A stretch of 64,000 nt of DNA, taken from positions 1,240,001 through 1,304,000 of the forward strand of contig CP179198.1 in the NCBI GenBank assembly GCA_051201585.1. Reading direction: 5' to 3'. Both the position numbers and the translations under genes were made by a program. Shown here piece by piece: positions 1 to 8,895 of the stretch; the first letter of the stretch is position 1, and every line of letters starts with the position of its first letter. Under the pieces are notes generated by a model that saw only the letters and a list, made by a program, of their open reading frames with translations, was not told the origin of the DNA and did not search any database. Origin of the DNA: UBA868 sp016776875. Lineage in GTDB: Bacteria > Pseudomonadota > Gammaproteobacteria > Arenicellales > UBA868.

Positions 1-384
1 GCTATTTGGGCGAGTGATACTGGCGCCTATTTTTCCGGACGGAAATGGGGAAAGCATCGGTTAGCGCCTAAGGTCAGCCCCGGAAAAACCTGGGAGGGTG
101 TGAGCGGCGGCTTATTGTTAGGTGTTTTAGCGAGTCTCGGAATTATCCGAGCGTTTTATGACGGCGGTATCCCTTATTTATCTTGGTTTGCAATCTTGAT
201 GATCTCGATTTCTGCCGGTGTGCTGGGGGATTTGTTCGAGAGCATGTTTAAAAGAACATCTGGAAAAAAAGACAGCGGATCGCTTCTTCCGGGGCATGGT
301 GGGATTTTGGATCGAATCGATAGTACGTTGGCGTTTCTTCCTATTTTTGCGGTATTTATCGTCGCAGGGAAGATGGACATTTGA
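1..384 (+). CDS. cdsA: Phosphatidate cytidylyltransferase, C-terminal part (5' end outside window)
   Basis: Makes CDP-diacylglycerol from phosphatidic acid and CTP at the inner membrane, the branch point of phospholipid synthesis. The frame is open from base 1, so the N-terminal half lies upstream of the window. The remaining 127 residues contain the conserved SPGKTWEG stretch and the family signature running from SMFKR through KKD to PGHGGILDRID near the C-terminus, with hydrophobic membrane segments before and after it. The TGA stop at 382-384 overlaps the dxr ATG. In relatives cdsA follows frr and uppS and precedes dxr, as here. Identification is firm; only the truncation limits it. Confidence 0.95.
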   Translation, partial: AIWASDTGAYFSGRKWGKHRLAPKVSPGKTWEGVSGGLLLGVLASLGIIRAFYDGGIPYLSWFAILMISISAGVLGDLFESMFKRTSGKKDSGSLLPGHGGILDRIDSTLAFLPIFAVFIVAGKMDI

Positions 385-1604
385 TGGCCGCCATACACAA
401 AAGAAGTGTTGTGGTCCTTGGTGCCACCGGGTCTGTGGGACTGAGCACGCTTGATGTGATTCGTCGTCATCCGGAACGATTTTCGGTATCGGGCCTCGGG
501 GGATGGACCAACGTAGAGAGGATCGCAACGTTATCGAATGAGTTTCGGCCCAAAATGATTGGTGTCTCCGATTTTGAAGAATCGTCTTTACGTCAGGCAC
601 TGCCAGGCGACTTAGCGACACAAATAGTTTCGGGTAGCGCCGGTACAGAGTATCTTGCCCGGCAGGAAGAGGCCTCAATTGTGGTTGCTGGGATCAGTGG
701 GTCCGCGGGGCTTAAACCCATCTTTTCAGCGTTATCATCAGGCAAGACGGTGCTGATCGCAAATAAAGAGCCGCTCGTGATGTGCGGTGAACTGCTTAAA
801 GATGTCGCCAGAAAATCCAACGCAGTACTGTTACCAGTTGATAGCGAGCATAACGCGGTATTTCAGTGTCTTCCGGAGGATCATCAAACAGGGGTGAGTC
901 AAAGTGTTGGCGTCGCGCAAGGACTTGCCCCTCGTATCAGACAAATTACGCTGACGGCTTCGGGCGGTCCTTTCTTGCGTACGCCAGCATCTGACCTCAA
1001 ACATGTCACAAAGAGTCAAGCATTGAGGCATCCCACCTGGAAAATGGGTGAAAAGATCACCGTTGACTCCGCTACCTTGATGAATAAAGGGCTCGAGTTA
1101 ATAGAAGCGTGTCGGCTGTTTGATTTACCTCAAAGCCAAGTAGAGATTGTTGTTCATCCACAAAGCGTGATTCACGCGTTAGTCCATTATCTCGACCGAT
1201 CCGTTCTGGCGCATTTGGCACAGGCCGATATGAGAATCCCAATCGCTCACGCTTTATCGTATCCTGATCGAATAGATTCTGGTGCGAAGCCTCTCGATAT
1301 TGTGTCGATTTCGAATCTTCAGTTCGAGGCGCCCGACCTTGATCGATTTCCGTGTCTATCGCTCGCGAGACAAGCTGCCGAGGCAGGCGGTGCAATGCCG
1401 GCGGTTTTAAATGCAGCGAACGAAATCGCCGTTGAGGGGTTTTTAAATGAAAAAATTCGATTCATAGATATTCCAAGTTTAATATCTGAAGTGATGGAAA
1501 AATTTTCACCGAAAGCGCCCATTAATCTGGATGAAGTACTGATAGTTGATCAGTCGGCTCGAAAAATTGCATGTAGAGTATTAAAAAACACGTTTCAAAG
1601 TTAA
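384..1604 (+). CDS. dxr: 1-deoxy-D-xylulose 5-phosphate reductoisomerase
   Basis: Converts DXP to 2-C-methyl-erythritol 4-phosphate with NADPH, the committed step of the MEP isoprenoid pathway. The 406-residue protein shows the NADPH loop GATGSVG (13-19), the ANKE segment (126-129), the metal-binding PVDSEHNA (D153, E155), TASGGPF near 191 and HPTWKMGEKITVDSATLMNK further on. The ATG at 384 overlaps the cdsA stop; a TTG three bases upstream would add one residue. A short insertion after LPEDHQ (about 168-184) separates the metal site from TASGG, as in many proteobacterial homologues. Its presence implies that ispD and ispF exist elsewhere, since they are absent from their common place after ftsB. 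Confidence 0.97.
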   Translation: MAAIHKRSVVVLGATGSVGLSTLDVIRRHPERFSVSGLGGWTNVERIATLSNEFRPKMIGVSDFEESSLRQALPGDLATQIVSGSAGTEYLARQEEASIVVAGISGSAGLKPIFSALSSGKTVLIANKEPLVMCGELLKDVARKSNAVLLPVDSEHNAVFQCLPEDHQTGVSQSVGVAQGLAPRIRQITLTASGGPFLRTPASDLKHVTKSQALRHPTWKMGEKITVDSATLMNKGLELIEACRLFDLPQSQVEIVVHPQSVIHALVHYLDRSVLAHLAQADMRIPIAHALSYPDRIDSGAKPLDIVSISNLQFEAPDLDRFPCLSLARQAAEAGGAMPAVLNAANEIAVEGFLNEKIRFIDIPSLISEVMEKFSPKAPINLDEVLIVDQSARKIACRVLKNTFQS

Positions 1605-1627
1605 GTTTTATCAACCCAAAATAGAAA

Positions 1628-2989
1628 ATGGATCCCTTAAATAACCTTATTTTTTTTCTAATCGCAGTCGCAATTCTGGTGAGCTTTCACGAGTTCGGCC
1701 ATTTCATTGTTGCCAGATGGCTGGGGGTGCGAGTGCTTCGGTTTTCGGTCGGATTTGGCCGAACACTCTGGCGATGGCAAAAAGACGGGAATTCAACTGA
1801 GTACGTTATTGGATTAATTCCCCTAGGGGGTTATGTTCGCATGCTTGATGAGCGGGAGGGTGAGGTACCGGTTGCTATTCGAGATCAGGCGTTTAATCGA
1901 AAGAGTTTGTCTCGACGCTCTCTTATTGTGCTCGCGGGTCCTTTGGCAAATCTTCTTCTTGCGATTGGACTCTACTGGGGGGTCGGAATAATCGGGAGTG
2001 AGGATCTAGATCCTGTGGTCGGCCGAGTTGATGCGGAGTCCATCGGTCTTGAATCCGGGTTTGAGATCGGAGATCGAATTCTTAAAATTGATGACAGGCC
2101 TGTTTATGGCTGGTCGGAGCAGCGTCTTTATCTCTTGGATCGCGCCGCGAACCAAGATGTGGTTGTCTTTGATGTCGAAAAAATCGATGCCCGAAAAGAG
2201 AAGATCGTGATTGATTTTTCGAGGGCGCCAAGTCAAACATTTTCCCCGGCAGTATTGAGAGAGTTGATCGGCATTGGACCTCTGCTGCCAGTTTATGAGG
2301 CGGAAGTGGGGGACGTGGTACCGGACGGGCCTGCGGATAACGCAGGCATTAAAAAAGGAGACAAGATTCTAGCGATTGATAATGAGTCAGTACTGGATTG
2401 GGGAGATTTTGTTCGTGTGATTTCAGGCTCACCCGGGAAATCACTTTCCTTGGCGATCCAAAGGCAAGGTGAAGGTGTCTTGATTAATGTTGTTCCCGAA
2501 TCGATGCAGGCTGAAGGGCAGTCGATTGGGCGTATTGGTGTGTTTGCACCGCCACCGCCAGCGCTTGATAAGTTTATGGTGACGGTTCGGTATGGATTAT
2601 TCGAAAGCATATCTAGAGCAATTGATACCACCTGGCTAATGAGTGCCGTCACGGTGCAGTTATTTGGAAAAATGCTGACCGGAGGGGCATCAAGGGAGCA
2701 CTTGAGCGGCCCGATCTCGATTGCCCGGTACGCGGGTCAATCTGCAGATCTGGGGATCGCACAATTTTTGGCTTTTCTTGCGGTTTTAAGCGTCAGTCTT
2801 GGCATTCTTAATTTACTGCCAATACCGGTGCTTGATGGCGGCCATTTAGTCTATTTTCTGATCGAAGGGGTTACCCGGAGGCCGGTGCCTGAAGTCGTGA
2901 TGTATTGGGGTCAGCAGATCGGTATCGGGATAATTGTCCTTCTGATGGGACTTGCGTTTTATAATGACCTTATCAGCCTCTTCAGGTAA
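1628..2989 (+). CDS. rseP: RIP metalloprotease RseP (site-2 protease)
   Basis: Inner-membrane zinc protease that cuts transmembrane anchors such as anti-sigma factor RseA and leftover signal peptides. The 453-residue protein has the zinc motif HEFGH at 21-25 in its first membrane segment, two PDZ-type domains in the periplasmic middle part (the second around DGPADNAGIKKGD), and the third zinc ligand in NLLPIPVLDGGH near residue 403. The gene sits between dxr and bamA, the usual gammaproteobacterial order. The rpoE-rseA locus that would supply its classic substrate is missing from its common place between nadB and lepA in this window, so the substrate here is open. Confidence 0.97.
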   Translation: MDPLNNLIFFLIAVAILVSFHEFGHFIVARWLGVRVLRFSVGFGRTLWRWQKDGNSTEYVIGLIPLGGYVRMLDEREGEVPVAIRDQAFNRKSLSRRSLIVLAGPLANLLLAIGLYWGVGIIGSEDLDPVVGRVDAESIGLESGFEIGDRILKIDDRPVYGWSEQRLYLLDRAANQDVVVFDVEKIDARKEKIVIDFSRAPSQTFSPAVLRELIGIGPLLPVYEAEVGDVVPDGPADNAGIKKGDKILAIDNESVLDWGDFVRVISGSPGKSLSLAIQRQGEGVLINVVPESMQAEGQSIGRIGVFAPPPPALDKFMVTVRYGLFESISRAIDTTWLMSAVTVQLFGKMLTGGASREHLSGPISIARYAGQSADLGIAQFLAFLAVLSVSLGILNLLPIPVLDGGHLVYFLIEGVTRRPVPEVVMYWGQQIGIGIIVLLMGLAFYNDLISLFR

Positions 2990-2994
2990 TCGCT

Positions 2995-5298
2995 ATGCTT
3001 AAAAGTCCCCCATCAAAGTGGGCCACTCGCCTCTTTTTTCTTTGGCTGCTTTCGTCGATAAGTTTTATTGCGCGGGCGGACTTTGTGGTCAGCGATATTC
3101 GAGTCGAAGGTGCCCAAAACATAGAAGTGGGTACGATTTTTAATTATCTCCCGATCAAGGTTGGAGATGTCGCTGATGACGCACTCGTTAACGATGCGAT
3201 CAAAACGCTTTTTGCGACAGGATTCTTTAGAGATGTTGAAGTACGGCGCGACGGAGACACGCTAATAGTGGTCGTGGCTGAGCGACCTGCCATTGCGGGT
3301 ATTGAATTTTCCGGAAACAAGGAAATAAAAGACGAGCAAATCCAAGAAGTCCTCGGGCAAGCCGGGGTCATTGAGGGCCGGGTGTTCAGAGAGGCATTGC
3401 TGGACCAATTGGTTAAGTCAATTGAAGAGAACTATTTCAGTAAGGGCCGCTACTCGGCTCAGGTCGACACCGTGGTGACACCGCTGGATCTAAATCGGGT
3501 TGCAGTTACCATTACGATTGACGAGGGCAGGGTTGCGCGAATCCGAGAGATCAACATCATTGGAAATGAGATTTTTTCTGATAAGGAATTAAAGTCGGAA
3601 ATGACATTGGGCGTGGAGAGCTGGCATAGTTTCCTGTCGCAATCCGGTCAATACAGCAAGGAGGAATTGCTAGCCGATCTTGAAACTTTAAGGAGTTTCT
3701 ATCTTGATCGGGGCTATATGGATTTTGATCTTTTGTCGTCGGACGTCTCGATTAGCCAAAATAAGCAAGATCTCTTCATCTCATTATCGATTTCGGAAGG
3801 AAGTCTATTTACCGTTCGTGATATCGAGGTTGAAAGCGGCGGTGGGTTTTCTGCGGAAGACCTTAAAAGCTAAAATTACAATGCCAGTTGGAGAGGCGTT
3901 TTCGCAGAGAGATCTTGTTGCCTCGCGAACGGCAATTGAAACGTTACTGTCGGAAAAAGGCTACGCCTTTGCGAATGTTAACGCGATCACTGAGATTGAC
4001 GAAGCCACTCGAGAAGTCGATTTTATCTTTGCGGTCGACCCTGGCCCTTTGGTTTATGTTCGAAAGATTAATATCGGCGGAAATCAGTCGACCCTCGATG
4101 AGACCATCCGGCGCGAGATGCGCAGCTTGAATCATCGGTTTTTTCTGCCGAAAAGATCAGACGTTCTCGTGAGCGCATTAATCGACTTGGATTTTTTGAT
4201 GATGTAAGAATCGATGTCGTCCCTGTGCCTGGCGCAACCGACCAGGTGGATCTTGCAGTGGTTGTGAAGGAGCGTTCGACCGGCAACTTTATGTTTGGAG
4301 CGGGTTATGCTGATTCGGACGGGCTTTTCATTGTCGCTCAAGTACATCGGGGTAATCTGTTTGGTACGGGTCGAGAGATCAGGTTTGATGCAGAGGTCTC
4401 AAAAGTCGATCAAATTTTTGATATTGAATACCGAAACCCTTATGTCACCGCCGAAGGTGTCAGTCGATCACTTTTTGTGAAACGCGCCAAAACGGATACC
4501 AACTCAGTCATCACTGCAGATTATCTATCTGAAACGACCGGGGGTGGACTTCGATACAGCATTCCAATGTCGGAATACAATTCACTGTCACTGAGTCTCG
4601 CAGCGGAAGATATTCAGCTTGAGGGCACATCCACCACGCCGCCCGAATATCAATCATTCATCGACCGCTACCCGGACAGTTTAAATTTCAACCTATCTTC
4701 TGCTTTTTCAAAAGATACTCGCGACAGCATCTTTTTTCCCCAAAAAGGCTTCTATCGTCGGGCGTCGGTCGAAGCTGCTGTGCCCGGCAGTGATCTCGAG
4801 TATTACAAACTCTCGTTAAAAGGGAGCTTCTATCTAAATCTGGTTGGAAAGTTGATTTTAAACTTGAGGGGAGACCTCGGCTATGGCGCCGGATATGGCG
4901 ATTTGAATGAGCTCCCATTTTTTAAGAACTACTACGCGGGTGGCGCTTCAACAGTGCGCGGATTCGAGTCGAGATCGCTGGGGCCGATTAGTTCGGGTGC
5001 GAAACAAGAGCCACTCGGTGGCGCCTTAAGGACGGTTGCGAACGCCGAGTTATTTTTCCCCGTACCGGGTTTTACGGATGGACAGGATAAAAGACTGAGT
5101 CTTTTCGCGGATTCGGGCCAGGTATTTGCAGCAACATCTGACTTTGATGTCGGTGATGTCAGACTCAGCTTAGGCGGTGGATTCCATTGGTTTTCACCTG
5201 TTGGACCTATTTCGCTCACCTATGCCTTTCCCATCAATGATGAAGCAGGTGACGATACGAAAAAGTTCCAGTTTACGCTTGGAAGTCTAGTTCGATAA
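2995..5298 (+). CDS. bamA: Outer membrane assembly protein BamA, two frameshifts in this sequence
   Basis: Core of the BAM complex, which inserts beta-barrel proteins into the outer membrane. Reading through the shifts gives about 768 residues: a signal peptide ending near SFIARA, POTRA repeats, and an Omp85 barrel carrying the VRGF motif. The first shift lies in the AAAA run at 3865-3868, where the original frame stops within two codons but removing one A gives EDLKAKITMP. The second lies in the six-T run at 4139-4144, where adding one T restores HRFFSAEKIRR. The two shifts compensate, so both ends are in the same frame. BamA is essential, so base-calling errors are more likely than a real pseudogene. 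It is followed by skp, as usual. Confidence 0.9.
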
Positions 5299-5304
5299 TT
5301 GAGA

Positions 5305-5830
5305 ATGAATATGAAACTGATCTTTAGGTTGATAAGAAGGATATCGACCGCTGTTTTGATGACAGCAGTCCTCCTGCCTGCCGTTAGCGCGCAGAGCGTT
5401 ACCCGAATAGGATTTGTGGATCCTGTTCGCTTGATTGAGCAAGCGCCCCAAGGCGCTAAGGCGCTTGAAAGTCTGGAAGATGAGTTCCGGACCCGGGAAG
5501 AAGCTCAAGAATCTTCATGATCGTGTTCAGACAATGGAAGCTGATCTAGAGAAAAACATTCTTGTTATGGATGCGACTGACGCTCAAACGAGACAACGGG
5601 AGATTGAAAATCTTAAGCGTCGGCTTGCCCGTTCTCAGCAAGAAGCAAGAGAAGACTATAATCTCCGGCGGAACGAGGAGCTTGCAAAACTTCAGACGCT
5701 GGTTCGACAGGTCATCGTCGATCTCGCTCGAGATCAAGGCTTTGACTTAGTGGTCGAGCAAGCCGTGTACGTTAGCGACACCGTAGACATTACAGAGCAG
5801 GTTTTGGAGGTGCTTCAAAAACTCCCTTAA
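5305..5830 (+). CDS. skp: Periplasmic chaperone Skp/OmpH, one frameshift
   Basis: Periplasmic holdase that keeps unfolded outer membrane proteins soluble on the way to BamA. ATG 5305 follows the bamA stop by 6 bases; a second ATG lies at 5311. The start of the protein is a basic, hydrophobic signal peptide ending near PAVSAQ, then RIGFVDPVRL, and a long charged helical region typical of the coiled-coil tentacles. Near 5497-5503 the first frame runs into a stop at 5518-5520, while the next frame continues with KLKNLHDRVQ to the normal end. Dropping one base in the GAAGAAG stretch rejoins them, giving about 175 residues, close to family size. Weak sequence conservation is normal for Skp; order and composition support the call. 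Confidence 0.85.
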
Positions 5831-5891
5831 CCGGGGCTATTGTTATCTTGAAGAGTTGGGATGCTTTTCGTCCCAATACGCCGTTGAAAGC

Positions 5892-5907
5892 GTCGCACGG
5901 ATGCGAC
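5892..5907. repeat. Perfect 6-bp hairpin between skp and fabZ
   Basis: GTCGCA at 5892-5897 and TGCGAC at 5902-5907 form a perfect inverted repeat around a 4-base loop. No T-run follows, so it is not a simple terminator. It lies in the 95-base gap where lpxD would normally be. A role in mRNA stability or translation of fabZ is possible but unproven. Confidence 0.4.
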
Positions 5908-5925
5908 AGTGATTGAGGAAGACCA

Positions 5926-6375
5926 TTGGAAAAAGAGATAGATATTCACCGAATTCGGGAAATCCTTCCGCATCGCTACCCTTTCCTGTTAGTCGACCGT
6001 GTGGTCTCATTGACCCCGGGAGAACGACTCACTGCGGTTAAGAACGTAACGGCGAACGAACCATTTTTTGAAGGACATTTTCCCTATCGTCCCGTATTTC
6101 CGGGCGTTTTGATGCTTGAGAGTATTGCCCAGGCATCTGCGATTCTGGTGAGCTTGATTATCGACGCAAAGGCCAGCCAAAAAAATGTTTACCTTTTTGC
6201 GGGTGTCGATAAAGCCCGCTTTAAGGCGCCCGTTGAGCCCGGGGATCAGTTACTGATCGAAGTTGCTTTAGAGGCTCAGCGCAGGGCGCTGTGGAAATGC
6301 TCTGGAAAAATCACCGTCGATGGCCATACGGTGTGCTCCGCGGATGTGCTTTTCACCCATAGGCCAATTGAGTGA
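5926..6375 (+). CDS. fabZ: 3-hydroxyacyl-[acyl-carrier-protein] dehydratase FabZ
   Basis: Dehydrates 3-hydroxyacyl-ACP in fatty acid elongation and competes with LpxA for 3-hydroxyacyl-ACP. The 149-residue hot-dog fold protein has LPHRYPFLLVDRV (14-26) and the active-site stretch FFEGHFPYRPVFPGVLMLES with catalytic His51 and Glu65. The start is a TTG at 5926 preceded by GAGGA at 5915-5919; no better ATG fits the family N-terminus. The stop overlaps the GTG of lpxA by 4 bases, which suggests coupled translation. In most relatives lpxD lies directly upstream; here skp does. Confidence 0.95.
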   Translation: MEKEIDIHRIREILPHRYPFLLVDRVVSLTPGERLTAVKNVTANEPFFEGHFPYRPVFPGVLMLESIAQASAILVSLIIDAKASQKNVYLFAGVDKARFKAPVEPGDQLLIEVALEAQRRALWKCSGKITVDGHTVCSADVLFTHRPIE

Positions 6376-7148
6376 TCGATTCGAAGGCTGTAATCGACCC
6401 AAACGCAGACCTGGCTGCCGACGTTACCGTAGGGCCGTTCTCGGTAATTGAATCCGACGTTGAGATCGGCGCTGGCACTGATATTGGATCCCATGTGATT
6501 ATCCGGTCGGGTACGCGAATTGGGGCGGGGAACAAGATCTATTCGTTTGCCTCTATTGGCGAAGATCCGCAGTTCGTTGGCTATGCGGGAGAGCCGACTC
6601 GGCTTGAAATCGGCGATCATAATATTATTCGGGAGTATGTAACCTTAAACCGCGGATCGAGCTCTTCAAGGGGCACTGGCACGACGACGATAGGAGATCA
6701 TAATTTTATTATGGCGTACAGCCATGTTGCCCATGACAGCATGCTGGGGAGCCATATTATATTCGCCAACGGGGCCAGCCTTGCGGGACACGTCGAGGTG
6801 GGGGATTACGCAATTCTGGGGGGGTTCACTCTCGTGCACCAATTTTGCGTCGTTGGCGCTCACGCGTTAACCGGTATTGGAACGGTCTGTTTAAAGGATG
6901 TCCCGCCGTATCTGATTGTCGCCGGAAACCCTTCCAAGACCTACGGGGTTAATGTAAGAGGATTAAGGCGCCGTAAATTTTCTGAGGAATCAATTTCAGA
7001 TTTAAAAAGTGTATATAAAAGACTTTTCAGATCTCGCGCAGTTGATCCGTCAATTAACCCTGGAGATGTTGCATCGGGTCTTTCAGGGCATCATGCGGCG
7101 CTTCTCGAAACGTTTATCGCTCGTTCTGATCGCGGGGTTATTCGTTAA
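6372..7148 (+). CDS. lpxA: UDP-N-acetylglucosamine O-acyltransferase LpxA
   Basis: First step of lipid A synthesis: transfers a 3-hydroxyacyl chain from ACP to the 3-OH of UDP-GlcNAc. The 258-residue protein consists of left-handed beta-helix hexapeptide repeats (for example IGAGTDIGSHVIIRSG and AGNKIYSFASIGEDPQ) followed by a helical C-terminal part. His121 in YSHVAHDS matches the catalytic His125 of the E. coli enzyme. GTG start at 6372 overlaps the fabZ stop (GTGA). It lies between fabZ and lpxB, the standard order. LpxD, which adds the next acyl chain, is not nearby. Confidence 0.96.
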   Translation: MIDSKAVIDPNADLAADVTVGPFSVIESDVEIGAGTDIGSHVIIRSGTRIGAGNKIYSFASIGEDPQFVGYAGEPTRLEIGDHNIIREYVTLNRGSSSSRGTGTTTIGDHNFIMAYSHVAHDSMLGSHIIFANGASLAGHVEVGDYAILGGFTLVHQFCVVGAHALTGIGTVCLKDVPPYLIVAGNPSKTYGVNVRGLRRRKFSEESISDLKSVYKRLFRSRAVDPSINPGDVASGLSGHHAALLETFIARSDRGVIR

Positions 7149-7160
7149 AAGGGAGGGGAA

Positions 7161-8312
7161 TTGGATTCAATACTTCGTCTAGGTCTTGTTGCGGCCGAGC
7201 CCTCTGGAGACCGTCTTGGCGCGGGTGTCGTCGACGCCTTGCGTCGAAAAGGCGTTTCCCTGGATCTCGTTGGGATAGGCGGACCGGAGCTGATTAATAG
7301 GGGTCTCAACAGTCGATGCGATATTCATGAGTTGTCCATGATGGGTATCGACGAAATCTTTAGAAAACTGCCGAAAGCGTTTAACGTAAGACGAAAATTA
7401 TTGGGTGATTTAAAAGCCCATCCGCCTCATGTCTTTCTTGGCATTGATGCGCCGGATTTTAATCTGTCACTCGAACGAACATTGAAATCTGCGGGGCACC
7501 CAGTGCTCCATCTGGTCAGCCCCACTGTTTGGGCTTGGCGACAATATCGAGTTCGAAAAATCCGGAAAGCCGTTGACCGAATGTTGGTTCTGTTCCCCTT
7601 CGAAGAGACGTTTTATTCCGCCCGTGGCATCCCTGCAACCTTCGTAGGGCATCCGGCCGCGGCTGAAATGAAATTGGTTGATAAACATTCTGCCCGCGCG
7701 CAACTGTGCTTTAAATCTACACAGAAGATAGTGGCTGTTTTACCCGGCAGTCGGGAGTCGGAGATCCGAGGCTTAGGGGAAATTTTTATGGACACTATCC
7801 ACATGCTGTCCACCGGCGACCCTGATTTAGAGTTTGTCCTGCCTTTCGCAAGCTCGCGGGTCCGGAAACAGTTTTTGGAATATGTACCCGAAGATCAAAT
7901 TCCTTCTAGCGTCAGGATGCTTGATGGTCAGGCCCGTGTGGCGCTGGCAGCAAGCGATGTCGCGCTTCTTGCATCCGGTACGGCAGCACTAGAAGCGGCA
8001 CTTGCGGGTTGCCCGATGGTCGTGGCCTATAGAGTATCTAATGTGTCTTATCGATTGGCGCGGCTTTTGGCAAAAACAAAAATTGTATCCATGCCAAACC
8101 ACCTAATGGATCCACCACTCGTTCCGGAATTTCTTCAACATGACGCCACGCCAGGTAATTTGATGAATGCAGTGAGGGAGTTACTCGATCAACCGGGTCA
8201 GGCTGAAGCGATGAGATCCGCGCTTCTAGAAATTCAAACCCAGTTGGACATGGACACCAATAATATAGTCGCAGATGAAGTCTTGGCTGCGGCGAGGGGA
8301 GTTCAAACTTGA
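7161..8312 (+). CDS. lpxB: Lipid-A-disaccharide synthase LpxB
   Basis: Condenses UDP-2,3-diacylglucosamine with 2,3-diacylglucosamine 1-phosphate to form the lipid A disaccharide at the inner face of the inner membrane. The 383-residue GT-B glycosyltransferase shows the N-terminal AAEPSGDRLGAG, SMMGIDEIFRKLP, the SPTVWAWRQYRVRKI stretch and the C-terminal nucleotide-binding part around LPGSRESEI and ASGTAALEAAL. The start is TTG at 7161 after a strong GGGAGGGG ribosome-binding site at 7151-7158. The last codons overlap the start of rnhB. Confidence 0.96.
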   Translation: MDSILRLGLVAAEPSGDRLGAGVVDALRRKGVSLDLVGIGGPELINRGLNSRCDIHELSMMGIDEIFRKLPKAFNVRRKLLGDLKAHPPHVFLGIDAPDFNLSLERTLKSAGHPVLHLVSPTVWAWRQYRVRKIRKAVDRMLVLFPFEETFYSARGIPATFVGHPAAAEMKLVDKHSARAQLCFKSTQKIVAVLPGSRESEIRGLGEIFMDTIHMLSTGDPDLEFVLPFASSRVRKQFLEYVPEDQIPSSVRMLDGQARVALAASDVALLASGTAALEAALAGCPMVVAYRVSNVSYRLARLLAKTKIVSMPNHLMDPPLVPEFLQHDATPGNLMNAVRELLDQPGQAEAMRSALLEIQTQLDMDTNNIVADEVLAAARGVQT

Positions 8313-8875
8313 TTATTGCGGGTGTTGACGAGGTCGGAAGGGGACCTTTGGCCGGCCCGGTCGTTGCGGCGGCAGTCATACTTCCGGGGAACAGCGAATT
8401 ATCGGGTACTGTTTTAAGGGACTCGAAGCAGTTAACTGAAAAACAACGATACAAGCTTTCAGCTAAAATTCGCCGGATGTCGATGGCCTGGTTTTTGGGC
8501 GCCGCAAGCCCCGTCGAAGTCGATTCATTGAATATCCATCATGCGACGTTACTGGCGATGCGTCGGGCCATTATCGGGTTAACTACGCTTCCTGATTTTA
8601 TTCTGGTCGATGGTAAGTTTCTGCCTGATATAAAGATTCCGGGTCGTGCGGTTGTGGGGGGTGATGGGTTAGAAGAAGCAATTTCCGCAGCATCAATTGT
8701 GGCTAAGGTTTATAGAGATCAATACATGAAGTGGATTGACCGTGTTTTCCCGGGCTATGCGTTTGCACGACACAAAGGGTATCCTACTCGGGCGCACTTG
8801 GACGCACTTCGGTTGCTGGGACCCTGCGCTGTCCATCGACGTTCTTTCGCTCCTGTAAAAGCATTAATTAACTAG
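8309..8875 (+). CDS. rnhB: Ribonuclease HII
   Basis: Cuts the RNA strand of RNA-DNA hybrids and removes single ribonucleotides from DNA. The 188-residue protein has the active-site residues expected for type 2 RNases H: Asp7 and Glu8 in DEVGRGP, Asp101 in LVDGK and Asp119 in GGDG, plus RDSKQL at 37-42 and AISAASIVAKVYRD. TTG start at 8309 overlaps the lpxB TGA by three bases. Position between lpxB and dnaE matches E. coli and relatives. Confidence 0.96.
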   Translation: MIIAGVDEVGRGPLAGPVVAAAVILPGNSELSGTVLRDSKQLTEKQRYKLSAKIRRMSMAWFLGAASPVEVDSLNIHHATLLAMRRAIIGLTTLPDFILVDGKFLPDIKIPGRAVVGGDGLEEAISAASIVAKVYRDQYMKWIDRVFPGYAFARHKGYPTRAHLDALRLLGPCAVHRRSFAPVKALIN

Positions 8876-8895
8876 CTCAGACTGAACACCAAAAA

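Noticed and set aside
174..678. Long minus-strand frames across cdsA and dxr
   Set aside because: They overlap firmly identified genes on the plus strand, have no recognisable domain and look like reverse-frame shadows.
3704..4207. Separate gene between the two bamA parts
   Set aside because: Its useful part (after about 3869) is the missing POTRA segment of bamA in a shifted frame; the beginning is a shadow of the first bamA part.
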